Positions 7,908 through 15,154 of a stretch of 18,899 bases of DNA are shown here, piece by piece. This DNA comes from VBAS01 sp964444975 (GTDB taxonomy: Bacteria > Bacteroidota > Bacteroidia > Chitinophagales > Chitinophagaceae). How positions within the stretch are numbered: position 1 is the first letter of the stretch; the number at the start of each line of letters is the position of its first letter. The position numbers and the translations under genes are program-made. Where the stretch lies: NCBI GenBank assembly GCA_964444975.1, contig CAYUJD010000070.1, positions 1-18,899 of the forward strand. The letters run 5' to 3'. The notes under the pieces are model-generated. The model did no database searches and was not told where the DNA came from. It saw nothing but the letters and a program-made list of their open reading frames with translations.

Positions 7908-9107
7908 CTACCTTGGAAAATACAGCATCGTCACCTTGATATAGTTCATTGTCACTTTTTGCTTGTCTTCTACATATAGCCCGAAATTGTTTCCGAAAAA
8001 CGACTGGGCTGGGCAGGAATGAACCAGTTGATGATTTACATAAAAGATCCATTGACCATTCATCTTTCTTACTTCCAGGTGATTGGTGGCATAATTGCCT
8101 TTATTGATAAAATCAAACTCTTTCCATTTCATAATGATATCCGGCGTTCCCTTTTTCCTGCCCGCTATATAGGCATAGCCATCCGACAGGAGGAATATAA
8201 ACCGGTTTTCCATGTCTTTCAGGCCGAAAGCAAGTCCATAACCCCACTCATCAGTACCGCTGTCATGTACCAACTCGGTTTCAATTGAATAATTGTCGAA
8301 AAAGGAGCCGAGGTCGGCGCTGTTCCAGGCGCAGTAAGATCCATCTGTTTTATTTATCATTGTGTAATGCCCGTTCATGGTTATTTCAACCTCTTTATTA
8401 TTTTGCAGCAGCCATTCATTTTTATTATCGTAAAAATGATCGTAGAGTTTTACAAAGCGTACCGGTTCTTTTTCAAAGGGGGAAAGGCCTGCGGCAAGTG
8501 TCCAGTCATAAATTTTAAAAGAAGTGATGATGACTTCTGTTTTAGCCGGTACTAAAAAACCAAAACGGTCGCCGGCAAAAGGATAAGTTTTCCGCATGGC
8601 CACTTCCACATCGTTAATGCAAAATGTCCAGTAACCTTCCCGGTGCATTACAGTAAGTTTATTCAGTTCGCGGTATCCTTTACTTACGGCACCTTTGGCA
8701 TGATCCTGTGCTATTTCATTGAAACCGGTAAAAGTTATTTGCCCCACTCTATAATAGCCATTGCGGGCAATAACAAATTGATATCCCTGCTTATGACTTT
8801 CGCCGCCGGCAAAAAACAAACCAAACGGGTCGCCTTCATTTGGCACACTAAGTAACCTGAATGTGGCTTCAATCTTAAAATCATGCATCTGGTCCAGGTT
8901 GAATCGCCTGCTCAGATACATTGAATGATTGCCTGTTACATGAATATGATATCCGTCGGCAAATGCTTTTACTTCGAGTGTGGAATCGGTCAGCGATCCC
9001 CAATTGGACTGGAAAGACGCAATGCTGTCATTGGCAAGCCACGGATTTTGTGCGGCAGAAATGAAAGCCGCAGACAATGCCGCAACAAGCAAAGTGAGCT
9101 GTTTCAT
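7908..9107 (-). CDS. Exported protein with two jelly-roll-like (ConA/LamG-type) domains
   Basis: A 399-aa protein, no family recognised with certainty. The signal peptide is about 1-20 (AAFISAAQ). Two tandem related domains follow, about 22-200 and 218-395. Each has an F/YG-x-x-F segment (FGLFFAGGESHKQGYQFV; YGLAFGLKDMENRFIFL), then WxF followed by a central strand, then FG(F/L)xVxxxxxV. This layout resembles concanavalin-like laminin-G/DUF1080 folds, often glycan-binding. The second domain is clearly homologous to the N-terminal domain of the 533-aa protein encoded at 10277-11878 (DNKNEW versus DNKNYW; GLYVEDKQKV versus GLVVEGPQKV). No enzyme motif is visible. The gene is monocistronic with its own copy of the AATACT-N8-AGTATT promoter and is convergent with the fucosidase gene. 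A role in carbohydrate or envelope binding is inference. Confidence 0.82.
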   Translation of the reverse strand: MKQLTLLVAALSAAFISAAQNPWLANDSIASFQSNWGSLTDSTLEVKAFADGYHIHVTGNHSMYLSRRFNLDQMHDFKIEATFRLLSVPNEGDPFGLFFAGGESHKQGYQFVIARNGYYRVGQITFTGFNEIAQDHAKGAVSKGYRELNKLTVMHREGYWTFCINDVEVAMRKTYPFAGDRFGFLVPAKTEVIITSFKIYDWTLAAGLSPFEKEPVRFVKLYDHFYDNKNEWLLQNNKEVEITMNGHYTMINKTDGSYCAWNSADLGSFFDNYSIETELVHDSGTDEWGYGLAFGLKDMENRFIFLLSDGYAYIAGRKKGTPDIIMKWKEFDFINKGNYATNHLEVRKMNGQWIFYVNHQLVHSCPAQSFFGNNFGLYVEDKQKVTMNYIKVTMLYFPR

Positions 9108-9126
9108 AATAACGAAAATTAAAAAG

Positions 9127-9175
9127 TGAAGCTAACGTGGTTGGCTGCTTTGTTCAATACTCCCGGTGTAGTATT
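9127..9175 (-). promoter_or_regulatory. Operator and promoter of the 399-aa gene (perfect inverted repeat)
   Basis: Read on the gene strand: AATACT-ACACCGGG-AGTATT (9175 to 9156), then G giving a TTG -33-like element, exactly 20 bp, then TAGCTTCA at 9134-9127, resembling the -7 consensus TAnnTTTG. It ends 19 bp before the ATG. The operator centre falls near -42 to -43 from the likely start site, the usual place for an activator touching RNA polymerase. Confidence 0.72.
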
Positions 9176-9219
9176 TATTTTCAGCAGGCCGTACCGGAAT
9201 TTTTAAATTTTAAAAAACG

Positions 9220-9753
9220 CTATTCCAATACCTGGTGAATCATTAGCTTGATCGTCCAGTCAATATTTACAGTTTGCAGAAAATCGGATTTACGGGTTGC
9301 TTTCTCCAATACCAGCTCAGCATAATAGGCCGTTAGATCACCATCATGTTTGCGGAACCGGATCGTCCTTCGCTTTATTGAAATGCTTTCCGTCAGTTGC
9401 TGTTCTTCTTCGCTGGTTTTGGCTGTTGCTTTATCACCTAAAACTTTTTTTATACTTTCCTGCATTTTCATGTAAGCCGTGTAAGCTTCGGTCGAATCTT
9501 TAGTTTGAGGGAATGTTGCTATAAAATATTTCCACCCGGTTTCCCAAATAACATTTTTGGCCGCTCTTTCCATTTTATAAGTGGATAGAAATTCATCCGT
9601 GGTACCCTGAATGGCTTCGCCTTTTATTTCTTTGAAATCATTGTCTGAATGTTTGAGCAATTCAAGTAATTGTTTTTCAAATGTTGCCTGGGAAGTTTGC
9701 GCCAGGGCAATACCAGAGTAGCTATACAGTAAAAGAAATAACAGTTTTTTCAC
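9220..9753 (-). CDS. Exported single-domain protein related to the C-terminus of the 533-aa protein
   Basis: A 177-aa protein, family not recognised. The start is GTG (9751-9753), 4 bp after the stop of the 124-aa membrane-protein gene; the signal peptide MKKLLFLLLYSYSGIALAQ follows at once, which fixes this start. The mature part is mixed alpha/beta and charged. It aligns by eye with residues about 383-530 of the 533-aa protein: HSDNDFKEIKG (35-45) matches HSNDHFKKITG (392-402), followed in both by an aromatic strand (WKYFIATF / TSFIAVFG), a KK-x-LG turn (KKVLG / KKALG) and a late VNI / VEI strand. No catalytic or metal motif is visible. It is probably cotranscribed with the 124-aa gene from the operator at 10192-10211. 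Function unknown. Confidence 0.8.
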   Translation of the reverse strand: MKKLLFLLLYSYSGIALAQTSQATFEKQLLELLKHSDNDFKEIKGEAIQGTTDEFLSTYKMERAAKNVIWETGWKYFIATFPQTKDSTEAYTAYMKMQESIKKVLGDKATAKTSEEEQQLTESISIKRRTIRFRKHDGDLTAYYAELVLEKATRKSDFLQTVNIDWTIKLMIHQVLE

Positions 9754-9757
9754 CGGT

Positions 9758-10132
9758 TTATTTTTTTAGAACAGCGAGTAGAACAGCGAGAAATAATACT
9801 CCAAGCAGAAGCGCCACAATTCCGGTTGCTGCATTCCCTTTTATAAACGCAATGATGGCTCCGCCCAGGAAAAACAAAACCAGCAGAACTCCAAATAATT
9901 TACCGACATCTGCATCATCCCCCTTTTTCATCCGCCTTTCAATTCGCTTCAGATACCAGCGCTGCAACCAATTGAGTTTATGCTGTTTTATAAATAATTT
10001 TTGCGGCCGGCCTATTTTTTTTTTAGAAACCCAATACAGCAAAACAGGTGAAAGAGCAGCCGCGGCGATCAGCCAATTATATTGATCAGGAATTTCTGCA
10101 TTCGCTGTGATGGATAAAAGATGATGTATCAT
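9758..10132 (-). CDS. Small membrane protein with three predicted transmembrane segments
   Basis: A 124-aa protein without a recognised family. Hydrophobic segments lie near 19-36, 77-97 and 101-122. Between the first two is a strongly basic, aromatic loop (about 37-70: KKKIGRP, RWYLKRIERRMKK), which by the positive-inside rule should face the cytoplasm. It is the first gene of a two-gene unit with the exported 177-aa protein 4 bp downstream, driven by its own copy of the inverted-repeat operator. A role as a membrane partner of the exported proteins is inference from that arrangement. Reality of the gene is supported by operon spacing, membrane-protein pattern and promoter. Confidence 0.75.
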   Translation of the reverse strand: MIHHLLSITANAEIPDQYNWLIAAAALSPVLLYWVSKKKIGRPQKLFIKQHKLNWLQRWYLKRIERRMKKGDDADVGKLFGVLLVLFFLGGAIIAFIKGNAATGIVALLLGVLFLAVLLAVLKK

Positions 10133-10162
10133 AAAAGTGGTATTATATTTAAAACAGCAGCT

Positions 10163-10211
10163 GCAAGGTGTTATGGAAAAAATAACTAATCAATACTCCC
10201 GGGAGAGTATT
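10163..10211 (-). promoter_or_regulatory. Operator of the 124-aa/177-aa operon (perfect inverted repeat)
   Basis: Gene strand: AATACT-CTCCCGGG-AGTATT (10211 to 10192), then G, 20 bp, and CACCTTGC at 10170-10163. The operator matches perfectly, but the -7-like box is the poorest of the set, so the exact start site is uncertain. The operator lies 59 bp upstream of the ATG. Confidence 0.62.
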
Positions 10212-10276
10212 TTAAAGGTGGATACTGATGAAACAAGGGCCAATTTATTGAACATATAAATTTCAAAGCTTTATTT

Positions 10277-11878
10277 CTAATAGGCCACCGACCAATGATT
10301 AGCTGCAAGGATTTCTACCCGAAACAGATTTTCTGTGTCGCTGGTTTTGGTTTTTTTAAGAATGATGCCTTTGTAATCGCTATCGTCATTTTTATTAATG
10401 AACGACATCCTTTTATTGAATTTATTATAGCTTTCCTTTCCTTGTTCAATGGTGTAGATCATCTCAGCGCCTAATGCTTTTTTAAGTTTATCAGCGAGGC
10501 TGTTAAAAAGAGCTTCGGCATCTGCATCTTTTAGCTTATCACCAAATACTGCAATGAAGGAAGTAATGCCGGTGGAATAATCTATGTAATTATCATTCGC
10601 TCCTTCCAGTTTAAAAGTAGTTGAATACTTCCTGTAGTAAGTGGTAACTTTTTGAGGGCCGGGAATCATTGCCCCTGTGATCTTTTTGAAATGGTCGTTT
10701 GAATGGATAATAAGCTGTTTCAGCTGACCGGCCAGTTTGGAATTGTCTGATTTATTCTCAATAAAATTCCTGGTGATGCCTTCCCAACTTGAGATGCGCA
10801 CCACTACTGAAAACTTATTTCTTAGCGTATCATTTTCTATGTATAAACCATTACTTTCATCAACATAGCCTTTGTCAATTTTTCTTTCTATATTATAATA
10901 GGTAAATTTTTTAGAATAAAGTACTGATTTGGAAATTGTATAATTTTTCAGGCAGACGCTCAGTTGATTTTTCAAGGAATCCATTTTTTTCAATGCGTCT
11001 TCTTTAGTATTATATACACCGGCAACTGAAATATAATTGTTTGAAACATCCACATAATTCTGCCAGGCATCGGTTATCACCATGGTGGGTTTATATCGTT
11101 GTGGCGCAGCCGGCATATCGCTTCGGGTTCGCCTGTTGGCCCTGTCAGCTTCTGCTATGCCGCTACCGGCACTGATCAGTTCTTCTGTATGAATAGTATT
11201 GAATCTTGCATTTGCCTGCAACTTGATTTTCGGAAACATTTCACATAAACTGCCTTCTCCTTTTACAACCGGGTATAAATTTTTTGCCAGCAGGTGACCG
11301 AATTCAACTTTTTGCGGGCCTTCCACAACAAGCCCGATTTCTTTACCATAAAATGGAAGCGCCTTATAAGAAGTAACAAACTCCCCGTTAGCATAAAATT
11401 TCCAGAGATCCTTTTCTTTACTCAGCATTAAAATATTGTACGCATTGTAGCCCGCATTTATCCGGGGGTGTTCTGTCCAGTTAATCAGCATGCTGTCTTT
11501 ACCATTTTCATATTTGAAGAGCATATAATGCCCCCCGGATATTTCGAAATAATAACTGTTTTTGAGGTCCGATGCTCCGAAATAAAAACCATAGCCATAG
11601 TTCTGGTCGCCGCTGATCATCCGGGACGAAGTAACAATTCTGAAATCAAAGCTTGTATCAATACCCACCCAGAACCCGTTGATCCGCATCACTTCGCCGG
11701 TATTTTCCATGATCAGGTTGCCATTTCTTAATTCACTATATCCATTAAGACCTTTGTTCAGGTTCCAATAGTTTTTATTGTCATTGAATTCTTCATTGAG
11801 CAGGGTTTTTTCATTTACCTGTGAATAAGAAATGAAATAACTGCTGAGTAAAAGGAGTAAGAATAGGAGCTTTTTCAT
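10277..11878 (-). CDS. Exported fusion protein: jelly-roll-like domain plus two copies of the 177-aa-type domain
   Basis: A 533-aa protein with a signal peptide (1-20, ending FISYSQ). The N-terminal domain, about 24-200, is homologous to the second domain of the 399-aa protein (FNDNKNYW, YGFYFGASDLKNSYYFEIS, WKFYANGEFVTS, FYGKEIGLVVEGPQKV). A linker with an Arg-rich stretch near 246-262 follows. Then come two copies of the domain that makes up the 177-aa protein: a diverged one at about 265-370 (NNYISVAGVYNTKEDALKKM...NKFSVVVRISSW) and a closer one at about 383-530 (HSNDHFKKITG...FRVEILAANHW). So it joins in one chain the parts encoded separately by its two neighbours. It has its own perfect operator. 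No enzyme motif is visible; the family is unrecognised and the domain matches are by eye. Confidence 0.82.
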   Translation of the reverse strand: MKKLLFLLLLLSSYFISYSQVNEKTLLNEEFNDNKNYWNLNKGLNGYSELRNGNLIMENTGEVMRINGFWVGIDTSFDFRIVTSSRMISGDQNYGYGFYFGASDLKNSYYFEISGGHYMLFKYENGKDSMLINWTEHPRINAGYNAYNILMLSKEKDLWKFYANGEFVTSYKALPFYGKEIGLVVEGPQKVEFGHLLAKNLYPVVKGEGSLCEMFPKIKLQANARFNTIHTEELISAGSGIAEADRANRRTRSDMPAAPQRYKPTMVITDAWQNYVDVSNNYISVAGVYNTKEDALKKMDSLKNQLSVCLKNYTISKSVLYSKKFTYYNIERKIDKGYVDESNGLYIENDTLRNKFSVVVRISSWEGITRNFIENKSDNSKLAGQLKQLIIHSNDHFKKITGAMIPGPQKVTTYYRKYSTTFKLEGANDNYIDYSTGITSFIAVFGDKLKDADAEALFNSLADKLKKALGAEMIYTIEQGKESYNKFNKRMSFINKNDDSDYKGIILKKTKTSDTENLFRVEILAANHWSVAY

Positions 11879-11896
11879 TGCTTCTAATTTTAAAGC

Positions 11897-11945
11897 CGAA
11901 GCTATGTTTGGATGAAGCCGTAAGCAATACTCTTAATGTAGTATT
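11897..11945 (-). promoter_or_regulatory. Operator and promoter of the 533-aa gene (perfect inverted repeat)
   Basis: Gene strand: AATACT-ACATTAAG-AGTATT (11945 to 11926), then G, exactly 20 bp, then TAGCTTCG at 11904-11897. The TAGCTTC box and the spacing are the same as upstream of the 399-aa gene, while the 20-bp spacers differ. It sits 11 bp after the sensor-kinase stop codon and 18 bp before the ATG. Confidence 0.72.
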
Positions 11946-11955
11946 TAAAGAAATA

Positions 11956-14900
11956 TCAGACAGAAATCCGGATCGAAGTCCCGTTGCCTGGTGAGGAATT
12001 GATATGCAGAGAAAGATTACTTTCCATAGCTCTATCTTTCATATTCTGTAATCCATAATGCCCTTCAAAAATGTTTTCATTCACAACAAATCCTTTCCCA
12101 TTATCACTCACAGAAATTGTAAAATGTTTACTTGATGAAGTTGCTTTGATGGATAGTATGGTAGCCTGTGAATGTTTAAAAGCATTGTTGATGGCTTCCT
12201 GGCAAATGCGGAAGATCTGTAAGGCCTGCCCGGAATTCAATGCAATGATGGACTGAATTTTTTCTTCCGTTTGCAATTGCATAGGCGGATAAGCCTCAAT
12301 ATGCCTTGCAGCGAGACTCACTACTTTGTCAAACAGATCAACACAACTGATCTTGTCTTTGTTCAATATCCAGATCGTTTCTCTTAAGGTTTGCATCAGT
12401 TCACCGGTTCCTTCTTTTAAGGTTTCTAATTTTTGTTCAATTGGTTTTTGTTCCTGTTGTGCTATTTCCAACTGGGCAATATTATTGGATAACCAGGTAA
12501 GTTGTGAACCAAGATTATCATGCAGGTCGCGGCTGAGCCGTTGTTTTTCCTTTTGTATTTCCTGTTCCATTTGCAATTGCCTGAGTTTTTTCTGGTAGCG
12601 GTTGCGGGAAATAAAATAGAATATGGCGGCTACAAAAGTTAAAATCAAAATTGCAAAAATCGTTTTTGCCCATGTTGTCTGGTACCAGGGCGGCAGAATA
12701 TTTATTTTCAGGATCAGCGGCTCTTTACTCCACACACCTTCATAATTTGCGCCGAGTACATGCAATTCATACTCGCCAACAGGTAAAATGTATTGCACGG
12801 TGTTATTTGTTTGGGGTAGCGTCCAGTCATCCTGAAACCCTTTTAACCAAAACTTATATTGATTTTTTTCCGGCACGGTAAAATCCATGCAGGAAAAAGA
12901 TAAACGAAGATTATTCTGACGATAAGGCAGACTGATCGTTTGAAAAAATTCCGGTTGAAGGTTGGGCAGGTATGGCTGATTATTCACTTCAATTCCCGTA
13001 AGCATGATGGGTGATGCACCGGATTTTATGATCAGACTGTCCGGTTTAAAAAAATTGATCCCATTGACGCCGGCGAAATACAAAGTGCCATCTTCATTTT
13101 TATAATAACCTTTTGTGTTGAATTCATCGCCCTGCAATCCTTCCCTGGCCGAATAAGATGTAATGGTAAATACACTATCGCCGGCAGTTGGCGGAGAAAT
13201 TTTTGCAAGACCCCGGTTACTGCTTATCCATCCGTTGCCCTCGTTGTCAAAAACTATACTGTAAATAAATGAATTGGGCAAGCCATCTTTTATATTCAGA
13301 TGCTTTATTATTTTTTTATCTTTTACAATGTATAAGCCAAAGGTGGTGGCTATCCATATACTTCCGTCCGGATGCTGATTGATATGTTTTACATAAGTGG
13401 GGGGCAAGGGTAATTTTGAGAAATGATTGTTTTCACACAACCAGGCGCCTGTGGTAGTTCCTATCCAGCATTGTTTTCCCGTGAATAAAAATGTGTTGAT
13501 CAGTTCTTTTTCAGGAAGCGTATATAGCGGATCGCCGGCGTAGTCATTTTTATTTTTTTTCAAAGAATAAATGCTGTTGGTATAGCTATACCACAATTCA
13601 CCATCACGGATCTGCTGTATACCCAATTCAAATACCCGACTGCTGGATTCCGATCGGGGAAGCAAATGCGTTAATGACTGAATGCTGCCATTGTGAATAT
13701 TGATGGCATAAAGTTTATGCAGGGTTGATTTTACTATCAAGGTGCTTGAGTCAATCAGCATCATGGCGCGGGGGCTGCCGAATTTTTTATCTTCTTCCGG
13801 AAGGTTTATTTTTTTGATGAAGCGGCCTTCCTTATCATACACTTCAATATCGCCAAGGTAAATACCGGCATACACATTTCCTTTTTTATCGCCGGTAAGC
13901 GTATAAGGCAAAGCATTTTTTTCAGGGCGGTTGAACAGGTTAAATTTCTGCACAGAGATTACTTTAATACCTCCAATACCATTAAAGCCGATCCAGGAGT
14001 TTTTATGATCATCAGCAGCTGAGGTACTCAGGTAGCGGGTAAGATCGCCGGAAAAATATTGTGCAGCCGGAAAGGGGTTAATTGATTCGTTCGTGCCGTC
14101 GTATAGCCAGGTGTTATTTATTCCTTTCAACAGGTGCTGGTCATTGGCAATCTTCAACGCTGTACTGATGAATTCATTTTGAAAATCCACCGCATCAAAA
14201 CCTGCGTTAGTAATTTTTACCGGCGTAAAAGGATTTTTTGCTAATGCTTTGTACACTATTTTATCTGCAATGATCACCAGGCTGTCATTTTTGCCCGGAA
14301 TTAAAAAATGAATCTTCCTTTTTTCTTTGTTGGGATGCTGAACAATGCCTTTATCAGTAACCCGGTACAGATCGCCTGATTTATCGGTTGATTTCCGGAA
14401 CCATAATTTGTCGCCTTTTCTTTTGATACGGGTAAGTGCAACAATGCTGTTGAAGTTTTCAGGTAAAGAAAATATTTTTTTCACCTGTAATGTTTTTTTA
14501 TTCACCGCATATAATCCTGACAGGATATTAATAACCCATACCGAAGTATCTGTTTCGTTTACACAGAAAGGCGGATGCATGAGGGGAAAACCATCCAGGA
14601 TGGCTATGGAGAGTTCAATAAACTCATTTTTTCCTTTTGGTTTAAAACAAATGCCCGTGCGGTGGGTGATCCACAAATTGCCATCCTGGTCTTCATATAT
14701 GGAAGACACGGAATTTTCTGCAATGCTTTTTTTGGCCGAAGGGTCATGCCGGAAGGTCTGAAAACGGTAGCCATCGAAGCGCTGCAGGCCATCAGCTGTA
14801 GTGATCCAGAGAAAACCCTGCCGGTCAAAATGCAGGTCGTTTACTGAGTTAAGGCTTAGCCCATTTTCGGTAGTATATTCAATGATAGAATGAGGCAACT

Positions 14901-14985
14901 GACCAAATAAACATGAAACACCTAATGTTACTGGTAAAACCAGGTATAAAAAAAATCCACGGGTAATATGACCAGCAATATTCAA
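11956..14985 (-). CDS. Sensor histidine kinase with beta-propeller and Y_Y_Y sensor domains
   Basis: A 1009-aa inner-membrane kinase. After a signal segment (about 10-29) comes a periplasmic two-component-regulator propeller with repeated blades such as FDRQGFLWITTADGLQRF, YEDQDGNLWITHRTGI, HPDGSIWIATTFGLYIV and FDNEGNGWISSNRGLAKI. A Y_Y_Y domain (about 700-765: YKFWLKGFQDDW, PVGEYELHVLGANYEGVWS) and one membrane helix (about 774-793) follow. The cytoplasmic part is a HisKA_3 dimerisation domain with phospho-His822 (SRDLHDNLGSQL) and a HATPase_c domain (QEAINNAFKHS; SDNGKGF from Asp961). It has no receiver or DNA-binding domain, so it is not a Bacteroides-type hybrid and should signal to the divergent regulator. 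The only usable start is TTG at 14983-14985; no in-frame ATG or GTG lies near. Propeller/Y_Y_Y sensors often detect oligosaccharides; the ligand here is unknown. Confidence 0.92.
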   Translation of the reverse strand: MNIAGHITRGFFLYLVLPVTLGVSCLFGQLPHSIIEYTTENGLSLNSVNDLHFDRQGFLWITTADGLQRFDGYRFQTFRHDPSAKKSIAENSVSSIYEDQDGNLWITHRTGICFKPKGKNEFIELSIAILDGFPLMHPPFCVNETDTSVWVINILSGLYAVNKKTLQVKKIFSLPENFNSIVALTRIKRKGDKLWFRKSTDKSGDLYRVTDKGIVQHPNKEKRKIHFLIPGKNDSLVIIADKIVYKALAKNPFTPVKITNAGFDAVDFQNEFISTALKIANDQHLLKGINNTWLYDGTNESINPFPAAQYFSGDLTRYLSTSAADDHKNSWIGFNGIGGIKVISVQKFNLFNRPEKNALPYTLTGDKKGNVYAGIYLGDIEVYDKEGRFIKKINLPEEDKKFGSPRAMMLIDSSTLIVKSTLHKLYAINIHNGSIQSLTHLLPRSESSSRVFELGIQQIRDGELWYSYTNSIYSLKKNKNDYAGDPLYTLPEKELINTFLFTGKQCWIGTTTGAWLCENNHFSKLPLPPTYVKHINQHPDGSIWIATTFGLYIVKDKKIIKHLNIKDGLPNSFIYSIVFDNEGNGWISSNRGLAKISPPTAGDSVFTITSYSAREGLQGDEFNTKGYYKNEDGTLYFAGVNGINFFKPDSLIIKSGASPIMLTGIEVNNQPYLPNLQPEFFQTISLPYRQNNLRLSFSCMDFTVPEKNQYKFWLKGFQDDWTLPQTNNTVQYILPVGEYELHVLGANYEGVWSKEPLILKINILPPWYQTTWAKTIFAILILTFVAAIFYFISRNRYQKKLRQLQMEQEIQKEKQRLSRDLHDNLGSQLTWLSNNIAQLEIAQQEQKPIEQKLETLKEGTGELMQTLRETIWILNKDKISCVDLFDKVVSLAARHIEAYPPMQLQTEEKIQSIIALNSGQALQIFRICQEAINNAFKHSQATILSIKATSSSKHFTISVSDNGKGFVVNENIFEGHYGLQNMKDRAMESNLSLHINSSPGNGTSIRISV

Positions 14986-14990
14986 GCGGA

Positions 14991-15039
14991 GAAAATTATA
15001 AGTAATTTAAGGTATAAAAAATAATCGCTGTGTAGTATT
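14991..15039 (-). promoter_or_regulatory. Operator facing the sensor kinase gene (one mismatch)
   Basis: Gene strand: AATACT-ACACAGCG-ATTATT (15039 to 15020), one mismatch in the second half-site. After one T and exactly 20 bp comes TAATTTTC (14998-14991), seven of eight like TAnnTTTG apart from the last base. The -33-like TTG is lost in this direction. The predicted start site would fall almost on the TTG start codon at 14985, implying a leaderless message or a different promoter, so this direction is tentative. Confidence 0.45.
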
Positions 15040-15068
15040 GGAAAGAGTTGTTTAATAAATGATTTTTG
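15020..15068 (+). promoter_or_regulatory. Operator and promoter of the response regulator gene
   Basis: The same inverted repeat read on the plus strand: AATAAT-CGCTGTGT-AGTATT (15020-15039), then G giving TTG, exactly 20 bp, then GATTTTTG at 15061-15068, which differs from TAnnTTTG only at the first base. This matches the geometry of the three target promoters and predicts an untranslated leader of roughly 80 nt before the TTG start at 15155. It suggests positive autoregulation. Confidence 0.6.
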
Positions 15069-15154
15069 TACAAATTATTAATTACTGATTATTGAAGGAT
15101 ATTTATATCCGGAAAGTCAAATAATTTATAATAAATAATCAATAATTTCTCAAA

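Noticed and set aside
15065..15110. Palindromes TTTGTACAAA and GGATAT-TT-ATATCC in the leader of the regulator gene
   Set aside because: Short and within very AT-rich DNA; no second copy in the window, so chance cannot be excluded.
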